Positions 36,601-46,569 of a stretch of 64,000 nt of DNA are shown piece by piece. Below the pieces are notes generated by a model. The model searched no databases and had not been told where the DNA came from. It was given only the letters and a program-made list of their open reading frames with translations. Within the stretch, counting starts at the first letter, position 1. Each line of letters opens with the position of its first letter. Both the position numbers and the translations under genes were made by a program. Source of the stretch: Sphagnum magellanicum (lineage: Eukaryota; Streptophyta; Sphagnopsida; Sphagnales; Sphagnaceae); contig CM038924.1 of NCBI GenBank assembly GCA_021904315.1, positions 13,070,026 through 13,134,025 on the forward strand, in the 5' to 3' direction.

Positions 36601-39600
36601 GCGCAAGGTGAGAGTCAAGCACAAGCTTGATTTGGCACCAATGCCCTTGCCCTTGGGTGAGAGTCAAGCACAAGCTTAATTTGGTACCAATGCCCTTGCC
36701 CTTGGGCTTTACATGGAGGCAAAAAATTGATACAATCAATCAATGAAGGGGAAGTGCAAGGGCTTTGTGGTTTTCAAAGGGTGTCACCCTTACTCACCAT
36801 AAAAACAAAGGCTTACTCATAAGATGGAGCTTGAATAATTGCGCACAATAATGTGCCCTCCAGTTAATTAGACTACAAAAAATCCAATGAAGATGTTTTT
36901 CTGTGTTGAAAGACTTTGGTAAATCATTGATTTTTGGGCATGTGTCTTTTGTATGGTTTTTATGCTTGTGATCACAGTGAATGGTGAAGAGTGCCTGATG
37001 ACCAAGATGCAAGAGGTGTCCCTGAACTACCACTTCTCTGTGGAGCAACGTGTTGGGTCAGCTGCCTATGGCTTCTTTGGCTTCAATGGTAAGCAAGCAG
37101 TTTACAAATGGGTCCACTTGTACCACTTGTACTGCAATTGATCTCTCTGCAAAAAAAAATTTCATTGCTTGAAATTGGTTTTTTCTTGCATTTGCATTGC
37201 ATTATTATGGGCTTGCATTGGTTGAAATTACCACAGTATCTACATATATTGTTCTTTTATTGGAAGCTTGTCTTTGTACATTACTATGGCCTCCAGTCCT
37301 CTAAAAATTTCACCAAGTCCCAAGGGTGATGGCTCAGTGGTATAGCCCTTGTCTGGGACCCCTGGGACCTTGAAAAAGGTTCTGTGTTCAAACCCACTGG
37401 TGTGCAGGTGAAAAAAGCCTTGCTATCCATCTGCCTCTGGCTTGACTTGCGGGGTGCCACCAATGGCTTGTGGGTTGGGTCTGCTCTTGTGCTTCAAAGA
37501 AATGAATTACCCAAGTCTTTAAACATGAGCTTGCCTAGTTGGTGAGTGAGCGAGCAAGTGAGTTATTTTGAACTGGCTGTTTACAACATGTATGTATGCA
37601 GGGACTGCTGGAGTGTGGCGGATTCAAGCTATGAATGAAGCTGGAGGATGGAATGACCGAACTACAGTTGAAGATATGGACTTGGCTGTTCGTGCCAGTA
37701 TGCATGGTTGGAAATTTGTTTATCTCCATGACCTTGAGGTAACTTTAAAAACAAACTTAATTGTGCAGCCCAACTTTGCTACATCACAGAAGCATAAATC
37801 AATGTTTAATTTTCTGCTCTTTTCTTACAGCTTTTTCAATGCAGGACCGTTTGTTCTGTCTTTGAATGGAAAATCAGGGAAAGGGCATTTGCACTAAAGG
37901 ATATATAATAACTTTAAAAAGGAGAAACAATTGGATCCAACATGAATCAAATGAATGAACATCTTAGGGCCAATGTAAGTAAATGATAAATTTCTTAAAG
38001 TTTTTCTGTACTGAATCAATCACCCATGCATCATTGTTGCATGGGTTTTTATGGAACAGTGCAAAAATGAGTTGCCAAGCACCTTTAAGGCCTACCGATT
38101 CCAACAGCATCGTTGGTCATGTGGCCCAGCAAGCCTTTTCCGCAAAGTGTTTCCCCAGATTTTGAAAAACCAGGTACGTAAACCTCCTCCTCTTACCCAC
38201 ATAGAAGAAATAAGATACCGAGCTTCGGTTGTCATTTTTTGTCATGTAAACATTGTTCATCATCCACCCATGGTATATAATAATGAAGGCTAGGAAATCT
38301 AATTTCCACTCAACATTTGGATGGGCTGCAGAAAGTGAAGCTGTGGAAAAAATTGCACATGCTATATGCATTCTTCTTTGTTCGCAAGGTACTTGCACAT
38401 GTTGTTACATTCGTGTTCTATTGCGTCGTCATCCCTGCCACAGTCTTGGTGCCAGAAGTGGACCTGCCGCTCTGGGGAGCTGTGTACATCCCATCCATTA
38501 TCACCATCTTGAATGCCATCAGCACTCCCAAGTATGGATAGATCTCTCCCTTGCCTCAACAAGTTTTTTGCTTCTGTAATTGTTGTGATTTTCTCATGGT
38601 TAGTGATATTTAGAGCATCTCCAGAGGTGCTCAGTATGTGACCCTGCAAGACTGTTTCTCATATCCCAGTTCTAGTTATTTACTTTTTTCCAATCCAACC
38701 CATAAAACTAAAACTGGGACTGCAAATAGGTGGGAGACTACTAATAGCAACACACCTGGACCAATCAAACTATTTAGACAATCACAAACCGGAAGTAGTC
38801 AATAAATACAACTTGATTGCATTTAGTACTCTTCCAGGACTCTTGGAGGGCCCTGGAAGATGTGCATTCTTCAGGGTCACATCAGTCTTCCAGAGAACCC
38901 ATTGGATGTAACTGCTGCACCTCATCCAAGCTTTCCAGTGCGGGGCCACATACTGAGCACCGCTGGAAATGCTCTTAGAGATGGGAAATAGGAGGATGCA
39001 CTCAAAAGTACCCATATGTAGTGTAGCTAGCTGTTAACTACAAGATTGGGGTTGCAATCATATTGGTGCAGGTCTTTGCACCTGCTGGTGTTCTGGGTCC
39101 TGTTTGAGAATGTCATGTCACTGCATCGCACCAAGGCCACTTTCATTGGGCTTTTCGACCTTGGTCGTGTCAATGAATGGATTGTCACAGAGAAGCTTGG
39201 AAACCTAATGAAGTACAAGATGTCCTCCAAACTCTCAGGAAAGAGGTCATTGCAACGCCTTGTGAGCAATGTACTTATCAAAGGCTGGAAACTGGGCGAC
39301 AGGTGTGTGTGTGTGTGTGTGTGTTGTTTGATATCCTTCCTCCCCATGCTTCAGTTCTTTGTACATACCAATCCAGTGAACTATAATTTTCCTTTAACAT
39401 GTTGCTAAGATAAAAAATGGCTTTCAAACATCGCTCTTTCTTTCCAGAAGGCCATGGCTTTGGAAATCCTTAAGAAGTGATCCTACGAGTACAAAGAAAG
39501 CAATGGAAGCTGCACTGGTTCTTACAATAACAACTCAAAACTTGTTTCTGTCAGGTTAAACATGTTGGAGCTCTGGACAGCAGCATTCTTGTTCTTCTGT

Positions 39601-39717
39601 GCAATCTACGATTTCCACTATGAAGGGAAAAACCACTTCTTCATCTACCTGTTTTGCCAGGCTGTTGCATTCTTGCTCATGGGTGTGGGATATTGTGGCA
39701 CTTTTGTGCCTTCATAG
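33619..39717 (+). CDS. CSLA: Cellulose-synthase-like A: glucomannan 4-beta-mannosyltransferase (nine exons)
   Basis: Exons: 33619-33963, 34546-34644, 35463-35715, 36978-37088, 37602-37738, 38060-38173, 38332-38531, 39072-39302 and 39555-39717. They join in frame to 550 residues, the usual CslA length. Family 2 glycosyltransferase signatures are Asp140-Asp141 (VLDDSTD), DAD at 200-202 ([11 protein letters not shown]), Glu-Asp 293-294 ([10 protein letters not shown]) and QQHRW at 330-334. One membrane helix lies near 36-60 and four or so near the C-terminus, ending GYCGTFVPS. CslA enzymes polymerise mannose (and glucose) from GDP-sugars into mannan in the Golgi. All introns are GT-AG. They carry MITEs (introns 1 and 7), foldback elements (intron 3) and a SINE (intron 4). 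The exon 8 donor lies inside a GT microsatellite. The end of exon 1 at GAGGTAAAAA and the phases all close, so the model is firm. Confidence 0.95.
33984..34350 (+). mobile_element. Tourist-like MITE family 1, copy 3 (CslA intron 1)
   Basis: TTA (33981-33983) precedes GAGCATCTATC..GTGCTTGCTCAG, similar to the 38.6-kb terminus. The interior (AACCTCACCCATAAAACTAAA, CCAATCAAACTATCTAGCC, GGAGTAGTCAATAAATAC) matches that copy closely. The right end is not clear. Confidence 0.65.
35085..35275 (+). repeat. Tandem repeat in CslA intron 2
   Basis: Four to five imperfect units of about 40-50 bp follow the scheme AAATTTTTTTGC, CTTACTTGC, TCTAAAGGTC. They are strongly biased to pyrimidines on the plus strand. 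Confidence 0.7.
36364..36464. mobile_element. 101-bp foldback element in CslA intron 3
   Basis: GGGTAAAGCCCATGGGT at the left (36364-36380) is repeated inverted at the right (ACCCATGGGCTTTACCC, 36448-36464, allowing for one shifted A). The inner arms (TAAGGGGCC against GGCCCCTTA) also pair, so almost the whole element folds on itself. Confidence 0.7.
36558..36713. mobile_element. Second foldback of the same family with an internal 49-bp duplication
   Basis: The left end GGGTAAAGCCCGAGGGTGAG and the right end CTTGGGCTTTAC are related to the 36364 element. Inside, a 49-bp unit starting GTGAGAGTCAAGCACAAGCT is tandemly duplicated (36608 and 36657). Confidence 0.65.
37318..37505 (+). mobile_element. 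tRNA-derived SINE in CslA intron 4
   Basis: TGGCTCAGTGG at 37330-37340 fits an RNA polymerase III A box. TGTTCAAACCC at about 37385-37395 fits a B box, 45 bp away. The head resembles a tRNA without a clean cloverleaf. The tail (CTTGACTTGC, AATGGCTTGTGGGTTGGGT, GTGCTTCAAAGAAA) is shared with 25.44-25.51 kb. It has the same orientation as the gene. Confidence 0.7.
38613..38974. mobile_element. Tourist-like MITE family 1, best copy (CslA intron 7)
   Basis: The 362-bp element is flanked by TTA on both sides (38610-38612 and 38975-38977). The left end GAGCATCTCCAGAGGTGCTC is matched by the complement of the right end, GAGCATTTCCAGCGGTGCTC, and pairing continues through AGTATGTG. Length, TTA duplication and a GAGCATCTCC terminus fit PIF/Harbinger-type MITEs of plants. 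It has no coding capacity. Confidence 0.88.
39303..39324 (+). repeat. (GT)n microsatellite at the CslA exon 8 donor site
   Basis: The exon ends GGCGACAG and the intron begins directly with about eleven GT units. Any GT in the tract could serve as donor, but only the first keeps the frame into exon 9. Confidence 0.9.
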
Positions 39718-40823
39718 ACTTTTATGTTTGCACAGATGATTCTTTCGCACCCACCCTACCCCTCCGCTCTGCCTCCACCTTACTTGTTCCTTGAGCTATT
39801 TGGTCAAAGGAATGTACTAGTCAAAGCACATTTGCTTTGTAAGAATACTTAGTTTCGGCAAAGTGGTGGGATCTAATCCATTATTATCCCACCCAGCTTC
39901 TGGAAACCTTCATGGCTTAGACCCCAGAAGGCTGATTTCCCCATCAATTTGCTCTATTCCCCCAGCCTGCTAACATTTGATTTAGCAACTATAGATGTAC
40001 CTACCTGTTATATGGTAGACCTCATTCATTCATCAGTCAAAGAGCAACATGGCCCCAAAAATGTCAAAATTCATTCTTGAAGGGTTTTCAAACGCCAGTG
40101 TGGGTGTTTGATCTAAAGACTAGCCAGCATTATGATAAGTTGCTCCTTGCATCTACTAGAACAGATGACTGAGGACCAAAAGAAACGAAGTTTCGAGATA
40201 TAGTTTTACCTATTTTGCATCTTGAGATTCAGGATGAAAGCCTATTGGGCTTAAAGACGGTATATATATTGTATCTATGTTGAGAACCTCCAGTAACTGA
40301 GTGTCAATTTCCATTGTTTTTATCAAGGCCTCTTCTGTCATTTCAACTCTCTCTCTCTCTCACACACACATGCACACGCACACACAAGAATCAAGATTCT
40401 CTAAACAACAACAGATGAAGAGAGAATATGAAGGGAAACCAGAGAAACCAGTTGCCTTAAAATCTACACAAGATTGCATTATGAAAGTTCTTCATTCATG
40501 CACACACTAGCTGGCTCACTGAAGGGTTGAAAATGTACCCAGATTCAAAGAACAAATGTTCAGATTGAAAAGCCTCTGGGCCATTGTGTTACTTATGGCT
40601 ACACCTGGAGTGGCATTGCAGGAACCCAATGCTTCCAAAACTAACATGTTCAACTTCTGATGCAATTGGAGCATTGCATTCCATTGTGAATTCTCAATTT
40701 GCCTTCCCACAGAATTGAATCTCCACAAATTGTAGTATAGGAATGAAAGGAAGAAGGGTCTAAGTTTTGGAATACCAAAAAAGGCTCCAAGTAGAAGTGC
40801 ACAGTGTCCCCCACCACATGGTA
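39718..40823. other. Convergent 3' region between CslA and the APX-related gene
   Basis: This holds the two 3' ends facing each other, about 1.1 kb apart. There is no further gene. (CT)n(CA)n lies at about 40350-40386. No clear AATAAA was found for CslA. Confidence 0.5.
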
Positions 40824-43800
40824 CTACACATAACTTCTTTCCCACTGTGCTCCTGTGTTGACAAGTTTAAGATATGCTGTGGAAAAATCTTCAAAGAATC
40901 GCCCTTGGTCCCCCGCATAAACTCTAATCCACCTGCATTGGTCATATCACCCTCATGAAATCTGCATGTAACGTCATCAGCATTCATTCAAGAAACCCAG
41001 AAAAGATCTACAGAAAGACAACTACCTTCTTTGTCAAACAACTGTTCTAAAAAAGGTCCATAGCAAGTAGAGCATTTTGCACAAGTGGAGGTCAATAATT
41101 ATGAATTGCAAGGTAAGATTCAGGTAGGGGCTGGCTGAGAAATTACTGTATACACTCATCATCATCACTGAGTGCTCTATCTGTTGGTAGTCCAATCATT
41201 GCAGTCATCCCCTCTCCACCATCTGCACATAGGGTGCAAGTAATCTAAGCATGCCATGTAAATTCCTATATCATGCAGGGAAATTCAAATCAACATCCTG
41301 CATGCTTAAATATAAGCACACACTGTGAATCTTGAAACTTGTTATCTGACAGCAGAAGGTTTCAAGCCCTGATGGTGCCACATCTGATAGCTGTGAAGAC
41401 ACCTGGGAACAGCATAAACTCATACCTGGAGCTTTCCAGGGCTTTTGTAGAAGTATCTGGAAGTATGAGTTGTCAAAAAGGTTTGGGTTACCAAAGCCCT
41501 TTGCCCCTAATGTGTGTGCACCTGATAGCACCACTAGTTCCTGCGTCCTACCCATGGCCTCCCCTCCCCTTTTGAGTATTGTGAGCAGAAAAGTCTTCCT
41601 ATCCAGAGCTTTCAAAAAGTTGATGAAACAAGAAACCAGCACTAAAAATGACCCAAACCTTTTTGCTTCTACAATCCAGCAAGTTGAAATAGCTAAACAA
41701 TACATAAACAAAAAAACGTGACCTACGTGAATCCTTTTCCATGAAATGATTGCTTGAGTGCACTTGCACTTAGTGTTTCCTCTGGCATCTCTCCTTCAGG
41801 ATCTGGCCCACTGTTATGACACACAGATCACTTCATCATGCTCATCTCTTTGACTGTATGGACATCAACCTGATTTTGTGTGCAGACAAAACCTGCAAAT
41901 GCAAACAACCTTGACCTTGTGCAAACAGTGCAGAGAATATACTGAGAAAATGAGTCTTACACAGAATCATGGCGCCCAAGTCTGACAGGTATGCGAGGTC
42001 CATCACATTCTGCCACTGCCTCTGCCCCAGCCACAGCTATTAAATCTGCCCAAGACACTGCCAGGCCAGCAGAAGCTTTAGTGTCCATTTGTGTGTGTGT
42101 GTGTGTGGGTGCATGTGGGGGATTACAAAGATACTAGCACTCCCTGTTGCCAAATCTCCCAGATATTTGCCATTGTTATTCTCTGAGGACATTGTGTCAA
42201 ACAAGTGACTGCAACAACTAGTGAAATTGCAAATGACAGGTCCATAGAAAGGGAAGAAACAACCCCATGAGAACACACCAGAAATTACCGGATCCAGCTC
42301 AGCCTTCACTTTTTGCAGCACCTACAATCATCACTATGTCACTCTTACACATGGAAACTACAAAAGAAACTTTGATGGGGAAAATGAAGCTATGCCTATC
42401 CTACAAAGCCCATGTCAGAAAACAGTGAGGCTAGCTCTCTAGCATCAAGTGTAACAATTTGCAATCATACAAACCACAATGAAGAATGTTTAGAAGACCT
42501 TTATTGAGCGTTTGAGTCCTGCATTTTCAGGCCTTTCAAGCTCGTATATGATGGAGCCATTCATACCCCCTGAACCCAAACCATTTCCAAATGTTGCCAG
42601 ATATAAGGATTTGATGCTTCTAATGGAAGAAATAAAAAATGCATAAAAGCCAGTGCATAAATGAGACTCCAATCCCCATTGGACACACTTATGTCTGAAC
42701 TCAACTACTAGCAATTACACAAGAAAAATCTGACATGCAAATAAAACCCCAAAGCCTATAGAAGCTAGCACAGGCATACGCAGACTGTTTCATAAATTCA
42801 AGCTATCACACAATACAATGCCATGCAGAAACAAAACATTGTAGCACATCAAATGCATAACTGTGAATCCTGCATTTTCCCATTACTGATTAAGATGATG
42901 AATTATGTGGAGAGCGGGATATGGAGTAACGACATCTTTCCATTAGGCTGTTGTGGTCACAGATTTTGTGACCACAGCAGCATTCCATTCCATATATTCA
43001 AGTAGCTGTGCTCACAGCTCTACCGATCAAGCATTGACCAATTACAGGAGCTGTGAGAGCTGTGAGTCAAACTGTGACCCACCTTACAATGACATCTGTC
43101 CTTTTATTCATGAGAGCATGTGTTCTCAGAGTTTCGTAACATGTTTAATTACAAATTTTCATAACAGTTGCAGCTCTACAATAGAAAGCAATTGTCCCAG
43201 CGGCAAGTAACAAGGCCCTATGTCAGTGGCTTTCTATTAGGCTGCTGGTCATAGCACAACACTGTGTGTAACTGTGATCACAGAAGCCTGATGGAAAGAG
43301 ACCCTCAGTGCGCAGAGTACCTGATAGTTTGGTGATGTTAAAAGTGCCTGCATCATGAAAAGCAAGGCGCAAGACCCCTGGAGCTTTGCCCTTTGAAATA
43401 ACCTTCCGCAGCTCAGTCTGTATCAATTCAAGTGTTGAGCTCTCATCCCTGTTTCAAGAGGACAAGATAAAACACACGAAGACAATTCTAAACAAATCTG
43501 CTGAAAGTTCAAAAACAATGAAAACAGGGCAGTAGTGACAGGTGGGGGGGAGGCATCAAACCCTATTGGAACAAGAATAGACAGAAAGTTAGAACTGGAG
43601 ATACATAAACTTGAATTCAACAGAAAGGAAAAAAGACCATGGCTTGCTTACAAAGCTGCGAGAGCTTGAAAGCCTGTCTCCTGTGACTGGAATACACTCA
43701 AGTCAGGAAGTGCAGATAGCAGGGGCACTGCAGCTGCTGCCACTGCTACCAATGCTGCTCTTCTCCTTCCCACAGTCGGCATCTTGACACTACCTGATCC

Positions 43801-44119
43801 TCCTCCATCTACCAAAGTGGAACAATGAGAGTCAAACGCTGCTTCTGATCTGATTGACAGAATTCACATGGACTGGACATTGGAAGCGCAAACCCTATGC
43901 AAGAGTAAGCTTGTCAGGGAAGAAAATGCAGTAAATACCATGAGGATCTGGAGACTCAGTCGAGCAGGCACGGATTGTTGTGCAAGCAGACCAGAATCTC
44001 TTTGATTGTCTGCTACTGCTACTAGTAGGCAACAAACATCTCCAAGCTGCTGCAGTAGGAGATTGTAATGAGCAGTAGAGTGAAGCTGAAGTGGAAGCAG
44101 CAGCAGACGAAGAAGCCAT
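40824..44119 (-). CDS. APX6: Ascorbate-peroxidase-related heme peroxidase (APX6/APx-R type), plastid-targeted, ten exons
   Basis: Exons, in transcript order: 43939-44119, 43652-43844, 43321-43448, 42499-42569, 42279-42321, 41961-42057, 41727-41810, 41426-41547, 41147-41222 and 40824-40932. They join in frame to 367 residues. The N-terminus (MASSSAAASTSAS, Ser/Ala/Arg-rich) looks like a chloroplast transit peptide, and RRRAALVAVAAAAVPLLSAL near 91-110 could be a twin-arginine thylakoid signal or an anchor. The peroxidase distal site is Arg152, Phe155 and His156 (LRLAFHDAGTF), with Phe where classical APX has Trp. The proximal ligand is His277 (LSGAHTLG). The loop that carries the ascorbate-binding Arg in APX is shortened (GAKGFGNPNLFDNSYF). 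These traits fit the APX-related clade, thought to be ascorbate-independent. Intron 3 contains a foldback element. The acceptor of exon 2 is the least certain junction. Confidence 0.9.
42936..43298. mobile_element. Foldback/MITE-like element in an APX-related intron
   Basis: CTTTCCATTAGGCTG opens it, and the complement of the right end reads CTTTCCATCAGGCTT. A left-end-like motif recurs inside (CTTTCTATTAGGCTGCTG, about 43230), so the structure may be nested. The left arm also folds locally (GTTGTGGTCACA against TGTGACCACAGCAG). Confidence 0.65.
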
Positions 44120-46560
44120 GGGCACACTTGCTGCTGCCTTGTTCACTCCACAATGAAGCCAAAATTCTTCGGAAGCTTTTCCTCAAATACTAAATACCTA
44201 TTTCTTTAAAGGTCTCGCTCCCTCGTTTAACTTTCTCCACTAAAAAATTCAGAAAAAAAAAATGCTCTTTCCTCAAATGCTGAAAATGCACTTCTTCTCT
44301 GAATCTCTTTTGCTTCCTAGTTTTATTATTTACTTTCTCCACAATAATAAGGTTTTCAGAAAAATGCACTTGTCCTCAAATACTACTTAATGCTTCTTCT
44401 TTGAGCCTCTTGGTTCCTTGTCGTCTTATTACTTTCTCCTCAAATTTTTCAGGGAAAAGATGCACAATTCCATGGATTGCACAGTTCTTCACATGTGTTT
44501 TCTTCCAACAGAAAAACCCACAAAACTTTGGTGCAGCATCTCCGAATCCATAGTTTCAAGTGAGACAACCGACCTCGTAAAAAGCTCTTCGGGTTTAGTA
44601 GTGAATTGTGGCTCAATCCTTCCAAACCCTAAACCCTTTTTCCTCTCAGTTTCAACACGATCCTTGAACAGCGCCAAAAATTGGAGGACGGAAAGGAGTT
44701 GGCCGTGTACGTTTTCTGTCCATGAGGATGAGCGAGAGGTGGATGAAAAATAGCTGCGACATTCATTTGAGATTTGTTGGTAGAATCTTTACTGGACTGC
44801 ATCGTCTTGTTAGAGATAATTATTTTTATTTCGAAAAATGTCGGAAAAATTCCCTAAAAATCACAATATTTTCTCTTTTTGTTTCTGAAAAGAAAAATCG
44901 CCAAGTTGCGAAATTACTGTACATAAGTACATTGTAGCTCAAGAGATTTTGGCCCTTAGGTAGCCTAATAGATCTATTTTCACATGAGGATTCTTGAAAG
45001 ATCATATTTTTATTAGAAACCTGCAAAGGTTTATTAATAAACACATCGTAGATTTTTTAAATGTGTACAAAGGAGTAAGAAAAAGGAAAAGGGAGAAGTT
45101 ACAAGATGTCAAGTTAGTTCAAACTATTTTGACTTGTGTTCAAACTTGAGATTACTTATCGAGTTATGATATTTTGAAGGATTAACTCCAAGTTGTTAGG
45201 CCTTGTAGGAAGAAGAAAGAGTATCATCATCATCTCCCATCCTAACTCTACAAAAGACAACCTCAAAAGTAATGAAGAAAACCAATGGCTTGCTCAACGG
45301 ATCACATAGGCAAATTGTGCACATTTGGGCGTTATAAAGTTTAAGTGGGTCCGGCTATAATAGTGATGGGGAAGTGGTAGGAATAGTAGCGCAATAGCAA
45401 CAACATTCGTACACAGTGGAGAAGAAAAATCATGCTAGCTTAGATTTGGGAACCAATGGTAGCCAGTGGTAGTAGAAGACATATGGTGTTCAAGCTTTCT
45501 AACTATAATAAAGTTGGCTAAGGGAAGTAATATGCTCCAAGCTCCACATGAGTTGCTGAGTAATAAAAGTAAATAAGTATTTGGGATAGGGTTTGAGAGA
45601 GGGGCAACATCAATTAAGAAAACAATAGTGAGTGAAGTTATTAGGGTTTGAAAGTGTAGGAATAGTGGTAGTATTACTAGTAGTATTAGGTTTAGGGCAA
45701 AGCAAGGTTGAACACATAGGGAAATAGGGCAACGCAAACTGAGACAAGAGCAAGGCAAAGCAAGTAAAAGCAATTGAGTAAGGCCCTTGAGCAATAGCAC
45801 ATGAACAATGGTGAATCCGTAACTAGGTCCATTTGCTATTTTCACCCATTCTTTGGGTTTTCATGAATTTACTGCCATGTGTCTTCTTTTTGTTTTTTCG
45901 TGTTATTTGTAAATACACATCTTTTAAAGCAATAGTTTTAGGGTTTGAAGGGGATTAAGGGAGTTTTTGAGGTTTAGGGTCCTAATTTTAGACTAGATAT
46001 GTTAGGTCGGGGATAGGCATGGTAAACCTTGTGGATTTTCCATCTCCGAAGCATCATTGAGCATCCGAGCTATCCCAACAGGCACTCGATGGAGAGCTAG
46101 GTGTTAGTTTTACCCTTATGCCTAAATGTGCTCTAACTTCCATCCATTTGCACATCAGTCCCATCCCTTTTAGTTTACCTTAATTAGTCCCCTCACCCTT
46201 TTTGGGTCCATTAGCCCCCTTTCCATTTCGCTTACCACACCCACTAAGAGCTTTTTTCATATCTATTGTGTAATCCTTTCCTTTGTGGCCTCACATTCTC
46301 TATCCTTCTTGTAGTCATTTATTCAGTGTAAGGGGGGTTTAGCATGGCATTAGCTTTCATGCATCATTCATGGGTAGTCATGTGTTTCAGGGGGAATGTT
46401 ATCCTCAACTTTGCCATGTTCTCCTCCTTTTTTAGCATGGACATGGATTGCATCCATAAACATCATTGATGTTTTCCATTTGGATTTATCATGTCCTTGT
46501 TCTTACCATCATATCCCATATGCGCTTCAAATTAATGTTCAACGGGCTTTACATATCTTT
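44120..46560. other. Upstream region of the APX-related gene and intergenic DNA
   Basis: The APX-related promoter should lie just above 44119, but no TATA box stands out. A 62-codon minus-strand open stretch at 44489-44677 without ATG is moderately GC-rich. It could be an exon of an unrecognised gene, yet has no motif I know. AAACCCTAAACCC lies near 44626. From about 44760 to 46560 I see only eroded DNA, including TAGGTTTAGGG-type words. Confidence 0.35.
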
Positions 46561-46569
46561 TAATCTTCA

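Noticed and set aside
44489-44677. Possible exon of an unknown minus-strand gene
   Set aside because: No ATG, no family motif and no convincing splice context; mentioned only in the flank entry.
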